The notes under the pieces were generated by a model, which saw nothing but the letters and a program-made list of their open reading frames with translations, was not told the origin of the DNA and ran no database searches. From assembly GCA_964019135.1 (NCBI GenBank), contig OZ025256.1, positions 22,947,911-23,011,910 on the forward strand: a stretch of DNA of 64,000 nt, written 5' to 3'. The translations under genes and the position numbers were made by a program. The stretch's first letter is position 1. Each line of letters opens with the position of its first letter. Of the stretch, positions 59,114-64,000 are shown piece by piece. This DNA comes from Arenicola marina. Lineage: Eukaryota > Annelida > Polychaeta > Arenicolidae.

Positions 59114-59607
59114 CAAAACCCTACGCTATTCTAAAAACGAGTATATGTTTACTTTTTGTTTATATTCGTGATTATCTGGCACATATATCCTGACCCCGGG
59201 GCTAACTAGATACACAGATCCATAAGGAAGTGCCTTTGGGAGCCTCAAAATCTTAAATATCCAAGTACCAAAAACTGTGCCAAATTAGTGCCCATCCGCG
59301 TATCATCTGAGAAAGTTGCACGAATTTGGCAATATCTACTGTGACAAAAATTATTAGGATCGCCCCTCTCTAGTTTGAAGATTGAGCTGACCCGTTGGCG
59401 AACCAACTGCCCCACAAAGTATAAAACCCCCAGAACCCCCCTGACTGTAACACAGAAGTCGGCGACTGACGAATTTTCTATTTCGTCGTCTTCATATTAC
59501 CTGGCGCCACGACAGCCAAGCTATGGAGGCACCCGTAGCTTATATCAAGAGCAAACCTTAAATCCAAAGCCAGTGCCACCAAGGTAGCCAGCTATTCATT
59601 TCTGCGT

Positions 59608-59830
59608 ACGCATACTTTCAAACACGTTTTGATTGATAGTTCACGAGTAAAATGTTGGTCTTAGTGTTAAATTTACCTTACGCATACTTTCAGACCATGT
59701 GTTGATTGATAATTCAGGTGTCAAATTTAGGCCTAGTGTTAAACTTTGCTTAGGCATATTTTCAAACCACGTGTTGATTGATAGTTTACGTGTCAAATTT
59801 CGGCTTAATGTTAAACTTTGCTTACACATA
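59608..59830. repeat. ~74-bp repeat, 3 copies
   Basis: Units share CGCATACTTTCA(A/G)AC, GTTGATTGATAGTT and AGTGTTAAACTTTGCTTA in constant order. Confidence 0.9.
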
Positions 59831-60129
59831 CTTCCAAACCTCAATTTCTTTATAATATCAAATGTTCATTTTACGGTTATGTGTTCAACATCGATATTTT
59901 AGTGCTTGCCAGTTTATTGTCATGTCGTGTGGTCAAAATAAAGAAAATAAATATTTTGAACTGTTGTGGAAACTGTAAAAGGGCGAAAACTATACCGATT
60001 TTGGGGATATTTAGATTACGTCAGTATCGGTAACACATTGGCTTTCTTCGATTCCTTGAGTCTTCATACTACATTGAAAGTCTAATAACTGAGCTTTGAG
60101 GGTCACATGTATCTACTTTTGTTCTTCAG

Positions 60130-60264
60130 CCGTAAACATGTCAGCTGTCAACTCGTGCTACGACAATGGAAATTGCCAACATTCCTGTGACGTCATCAAC
60201 AATCTGGCCGAGTGTTCGTGCATGGCCGGATTTGCTCTGGGCGAAGATGGAACCAGCTGTGAAG
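60130..60264 (+). CDS. EGF-like domain exon 1
   Basis: Acceptor TTTTGTTCTTCAG precedes 60130 and the donor GTTGTT begins at 60265. The 135-nt exon is symmetric phase 1-1, typical of EGF modules. Translation includes NSCYDNGNCQHSCDV, AECSCMAGFALG and GTSCEG, giving six cysteines in the EGF pattern C-C-C-CxC-C. It is linked by phase to the membrane-anchor exon. The module would lie outside the cell and probably mediates protein contacts; no specific partner can be named. Confidence 0.82.
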
Positions 60265-60642
60265 GTTGTTACAATTAATAGATGCTTTTAGTGATACAGT
60301 TAAAATATGAGCTAATTAATATATCTCACGCTAGATATGAAATGAAATGTTGGACCACTTTGAAGTCCACGTGCAAGATAGTTTGGGCCAAGAAACCTCG
60401 AGTGTCAGTGGACTGATATGACATACTTAGATTAAATGAAACATGGCTCAGATGGATGTGTCATGTTTAAACTCCTGGCCGACGGTATGCAGCTCACTAA
60501 GCATGCTTATCTAGGGAGCCTCTCTTAACATTGTTTCAAGAGCAATCATTCAATCTCAAGCATTATTTTAATTTCACCTTATGTTGATTTCGTCATTCGT
60601 TTACCGAAATATTCTGACTGTGAGTGAATTATTGTCACACAG

Positions 60643-60756
60643 ATGTCATCGACTGCCTCTCTGCACCCTGTGAGAATGGCGGATCCTGTGTCGACCAGGT
60701 CGGAGGTTTCAGCTGTGTGTGTCCCTCACTCTTCAGTGGAAGCCACTGCCACCAAG
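60643..60756 (+). CDS. EGF-like domain exon 2
   Basis: The acceptor ends TTGTCACACAG at 60642 and the donor is CACCAAG|GTAGCC. The 114-nt phase 1-1 exon encodes DVIDCLSAPCENGGSC, a short loop with GGFSCVCPSLFSG, and HC: six cysteines with the CxxGG and FxCxC signatures of Notch/fibropellin-type EGF repeats. The acidic residues before Cys 1 are loosely like a calcium-binding EGF but lack the usual E before C. The next exon should also begin in phase 1. None is seen before the retroelement at 61.46 kb. Confidence 0.85.
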
Positions 60757-61464
60757 GTAGCCATCATGCCATGTCTGTTTAAGCATGCTGTTACACCTGA
60801 TGCTCATTAATAGTTCACATGTTGAATTCCAGCTTCTTGTGAAACATGAATATTGATGTGGTGGCCCATTTCTTGATGTAACGGTGTTCTGGCTCAATAA
60901 GGAACGACACTTGAGACTGAGCTGATGGGTTCATTGAATCTTCCGTCACACGTTGTTATTGCCTCGGTGAGACAAGCGTACAAGAAAAACACCTGGAGAA
61001 AAGAAATCGATCGTCACGTGACATGATACATTTGATCGAACATGATCGAACTACCGTAACATTTTATAAGCAATATATTATGACTAGTTAGATATTTACA
61101 ACATAATACTAGATTTATATCTTATCGATCACACATATATTCACCTGACTTTCATACACACACACACACATTTACCTGGAACCACCTATGAATTGGCTGA
61201 CTTGTACCAGTCAGACCGTCCTTTCCGTGTGTTCCTTTGTCAGTCAATGCCGAATTGGCTTCCCGCGCCTTTCTGGCACGTGACTGTCATTCACACTCGC
61301 TAGGGGTCGTTGCCTACACTACTTTGGTTTAGGGGTCATGACGACGACTAGATGGCGCCACCGAAGCCTCGGTCACACACACCCTCACAGCAGGGAAGGT
61401 CGTCCCGACATTCAACGAAATAACCCCTACAAATTACACCAGATTAAATCATACACTTAGACGA
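60757..61464. other. Sequence between the EGF exon and the second retroelement
   Basis: An (AC)n run lies at 61155-61170. The part nearest 61464 should hold the 3' end of the minus-strand retroelement, but its terminal repeat could not be delimited because the partner copy lies outside the window. Confidence 0.4.
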
Positions 61465-64000
61465 CTAAAACAAGTCTGCTTGCAGCAAATCCTGCAGGCA
61501 CTGCCGGAGAGCATTTTTCTGCTTCTCTACCCGATTATGTGCTTGCTGCATAAAAACAAAAGTTTCCGGATCGTACCTAGCAGGCCGAGTCCGAGTCCGA
61601 GTAGACCTTCGAGGCAAAACCTTCGGACCCTGTTCATCACTGGAAACTTCACTATGTACATCACCATCCACCGCTTGCCTGTTACCGTCCCCATCTTCAA
61701 CGGACTCTGTCTCCACAGCACCCGCCTCCTCCTCCACTACCGGGGTCTGTGCACCAGGCATCACTAGCCGTGGCACTGGACGCGGTTCGTCCTGACCTTC
61801 AGCCCGCTCGACATCCGGAACAGAACCTGGAGTCTTTTCCACTGAAGCTAAACGCCGTGGTGCGGGCACTGGGGTCAGGGATAACCTGGGAACCGGTATG
61901 GGACTTATCCGGGGGCCAATAGGTGTACGAGGACTACGATGGACGGACTCAATGGGTTTCAATAGGGATGGAGAGTATGGGCCAGGACCTAATGGAAGAA
62001 TGGTCTCTTCTTCCTCATCACTTTCTTCAACGCAGGGACCAGCGAAAGCTTGTTTAGGCTTTGTTTCCCTGCAATGAGTCAGTGGTACCTCTTCTCGACG
62101 TTCCTGCCTAACAGCTGATACTAGATCATCATTGCATCCGATCGGGAGTAACATGTTTCTGTGCAGAACTCGAGACGCGCCCTGACTATCTTCTCGTTTA
62201 ACTTCAAAGACCGGAATGTCTGCATCAGGCTGGGACACTACATTAAACACCGGTTCAAGCCAACGATCTGCCAACTTGTGTGTGCCGGTGAACGCCACAT
62301 TACCAACAAGCACTCTGTCCCCAGGTAGCACGCTAGCACCCCGGATCTTTAGATCATAATTGGCCTTCTGGTGACCCTTCATTACGCCAGACTTTTCAGA
62401 AGCCAGCTGGTATGCTGTTTCGAGGTTTTGGCGCAACTTGGTTACGTAAGAACCAGGATCCTTTTGTCCGGCCGGACGCAACTCATCCGTACCCAACAAC
62501 ACATCCACAGGAAGCCTAGGGTGTCTGCCAAACATTAGAAAGAACGGAGAATAACCCGTCGTCTCGTGTTTCGTCGCATTATATGCGTGCACCATTGACG
62601 CGACGTGACTTTTCCAGTCAGCCTTCTGGGCCGGTGAGAGAGTCCCTAACATATCCAGGAGCGTCCTATTAACTCTTTCACACTGCCCGTTGCCACTAGG
62701 GTGATACGGGGTTGTGCGTGACTTCTTCATTCCCGCTAACTGACACAGTTCAGCTATGGTCTTAGATTCAAAGTTTCGGCCCTGATCCGAGTGTAATCGA
62801 CTTGGGAACCCGTAGTGAACAATAAAGTTCTCATAAAGAACCTTTGCAGTCGTGTACGCTGTTTGGTTGCGACACGGGAATGCTTGCGCATACTTAGTGA
62901 AATTATCGGTGACAATCAAGACCGACTCTATTCCCCCTTTCGAGGGTTCGAGCTTAAGAAAATCTAGACACAGAAGCTCAAGAGGACTAGTGGCCTGGAT
63001 ACTGACTAGCGGGGCTCGTTGACGGGGTAAAGTCTTACGCCTGACACACCGACCACACTTAGCCACATGCTCTGCAGCAATTCCCGCCATTCCAGGCCAA
63101 TAAAACCTGTCCTGCAATAGAGCTACTGTCCTGTCTCGACCAGGATGGCCCACCTCATCATGACAACCAGTAAGTGCCATCGACTGAAACTGAGCTGGGA
63201 GGACCAGCTGCCAACTCACCTCTCCCCCCACCTCGCGGCGTCGACTAAGTAGCCCATTGGTCAGATCAAGCCGGTCCCGGTCCCGTAACAACCTCTGTCC
63301 GAGATTTGTGACAGTCTTCCCGGCATCTGCGGTTCCGTCCAATGTAGCTATTACGCAAGCGAGGTCAGGATCGGAACGCTGAGCAGCGCTCAGTTCCTCT
63401 GTGTTAAGAGTCGACAGGCCTACTACTACGTCATGGACAGAGGACACCACCTGTGTCGAACAACAGACAGTCTCAACTACCGGGAATCCCTCCACCCCTG
63501 TACTCAAGACCTCACGAACGATCTGGGATGTGAGAGTACCGGAGTTGGTTCCGGGTAACCGGGAGAGAGCATCAGCGTCTCCGTTGGTTTTACCCGAACG
63601 ATACTTGATTGTAAAGTTGAAATTGGCTAGCTGGGCAGCCCATCGGTGGCCCACTGCATCCAGCTTAGCCGAAGACAAGACATAAGTTAGAGGATTGTTG
63701 TCTGTAAAGACAATGAATCTACCACCGTACAAATAGTCATGGAATTTCTCCGTCACTGACCACTTCAGAGCCAAAAACTCTAACTTGTGGGCAGGATAAT
63801 TCCTCTCCGCTTTGCTCAAGCTTCGACTCGCATAGGCTACGACCCGTTTCACCCCGTCTACGTCCTGATATAGGACAGCACCTAGACCTTCGCCACTTGC
63901 ATCTGTATGCAGCTCAAAGTCCTTGCGCCAATCGGCAAAAGCCAGAATGGGTGCTTGGGTCAATCTGTCGATAAGAGTTTTGAAAGCACGCTGATGGACG
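61465..64000 (-). mobile_element. Ty3/gypsy-type retroelement, 3' part, continues past the window edge
   Basis: Minus-strand pol region. From the window edge inward it shows the end of reverse transcriptase, RNase H (about 63.55-63.95 kb), an H2C2 zinc finger (about 63.05-63.2 kb), an integrase core of the D,D-35-E type (about 62.5-63.0 kb), a GPY/F-like C-terminal module (about 62.1-62.35 kb) and a Pro-rich acidic tail. In the part visible it looks whole, and the frame is still open at position 64000. The gag and 5' terminal repeat are outside. It is closely related to the broken element at 41.2-45.4 kb and appears younger. It lies antisense to the EGF gene and may sit in one of its introns. 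Confidence 0.93.

Larger units (their letters stand above)
58222..60129 (+). other. Intron of the EGF gene
   Basis: It holds a poly-G patch near 58567-58600, a 33-bp repeat and a 74-bp repeat (both listed separately). At 59560-59590 a short stretch repeats the end of the later EGF exon. Confidence 0.5.

Overview
The window looks like a nuclear chromosome segment from an invertebrate animal, probably marine. The evidence is spliced EGF-like exons with GT/AG borders, a DHHC palmitoyltransferase, a THAP-domain remnant, two Ty3/gypsy-type retroelements, tRNA-derived repeats and a very large load of tandem repeats. I cannot fix the phylum from sequence alone. Host coding content is small. The best supported items are a palmitoyltransferase coding region (2384-3496, +) and three phase-compatible exons of a membrane-anchored EGF-repeat protein (58097-58221, 60130-60264 and 60643-60756, +).

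Layout. 1-1440 is a minisatellite broken by poly-C runs. 2.4-3.5 kb holds the ZDHHC gene. 4.9-9.05 kb carries four unrelated tandem arrays: a 42-bp unit with CRE-like palindromes, a ~78-bp unit, a 51-bp unit and a 26-bp CCTAGG unit. 9.7-11.5 kb is an 87-bp array with higher-order structure. 12.06-13.37 kb and 16.1-16.4 kb are a 72-bp, tRNA-derived satellite whose units keep Pol III A and B boxes on the minus strand. 15.1-15.8 kb is a G-rich 21-bp array. 18.1-18.6 kb is a small candidate MITE with perfect 18-bp inverted ends. 21.2-34.2 kb is one ~13-kb, purine-rich, 32-bp satellite with roughly 400 units. It creates enormous but meaningless open frames on the minus strand.

36.2-38.2 kb has further arrays, including a second 32-bp family arranged as 64-bp dimers. 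39.3 kb has a broken THAP zinc finger. 41.2-45.4 kb (-) is a broken Ty3/gypsy-type element whose gag resembles the PNMA family and is preceded by an RRM-like segment. 47-57.5 kb is AT-rich repeat territory, including three copies of an interspersed family rich in AGGTCA half-sites and linked to a GGATCTG-type array. 58-60.8 kb is the EGF gene portion. 61.5-64 kb (-) is the 3' part of a second Ty3/gypsy-type element whose frame is still open at the window edge. It is related to the first and lies just downstream of the EGF exons in the opposite orientation.

The genes do not form an evident pathway. The dominant theme is independent expansion of at least fifteen tandem-repeat families in one 64-kb stretch. 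Every open frame longer than about 100 codons, apart from the DHHC gene and the two retroelements, is explained by repeat units whose length or array phase avoids stop codons.
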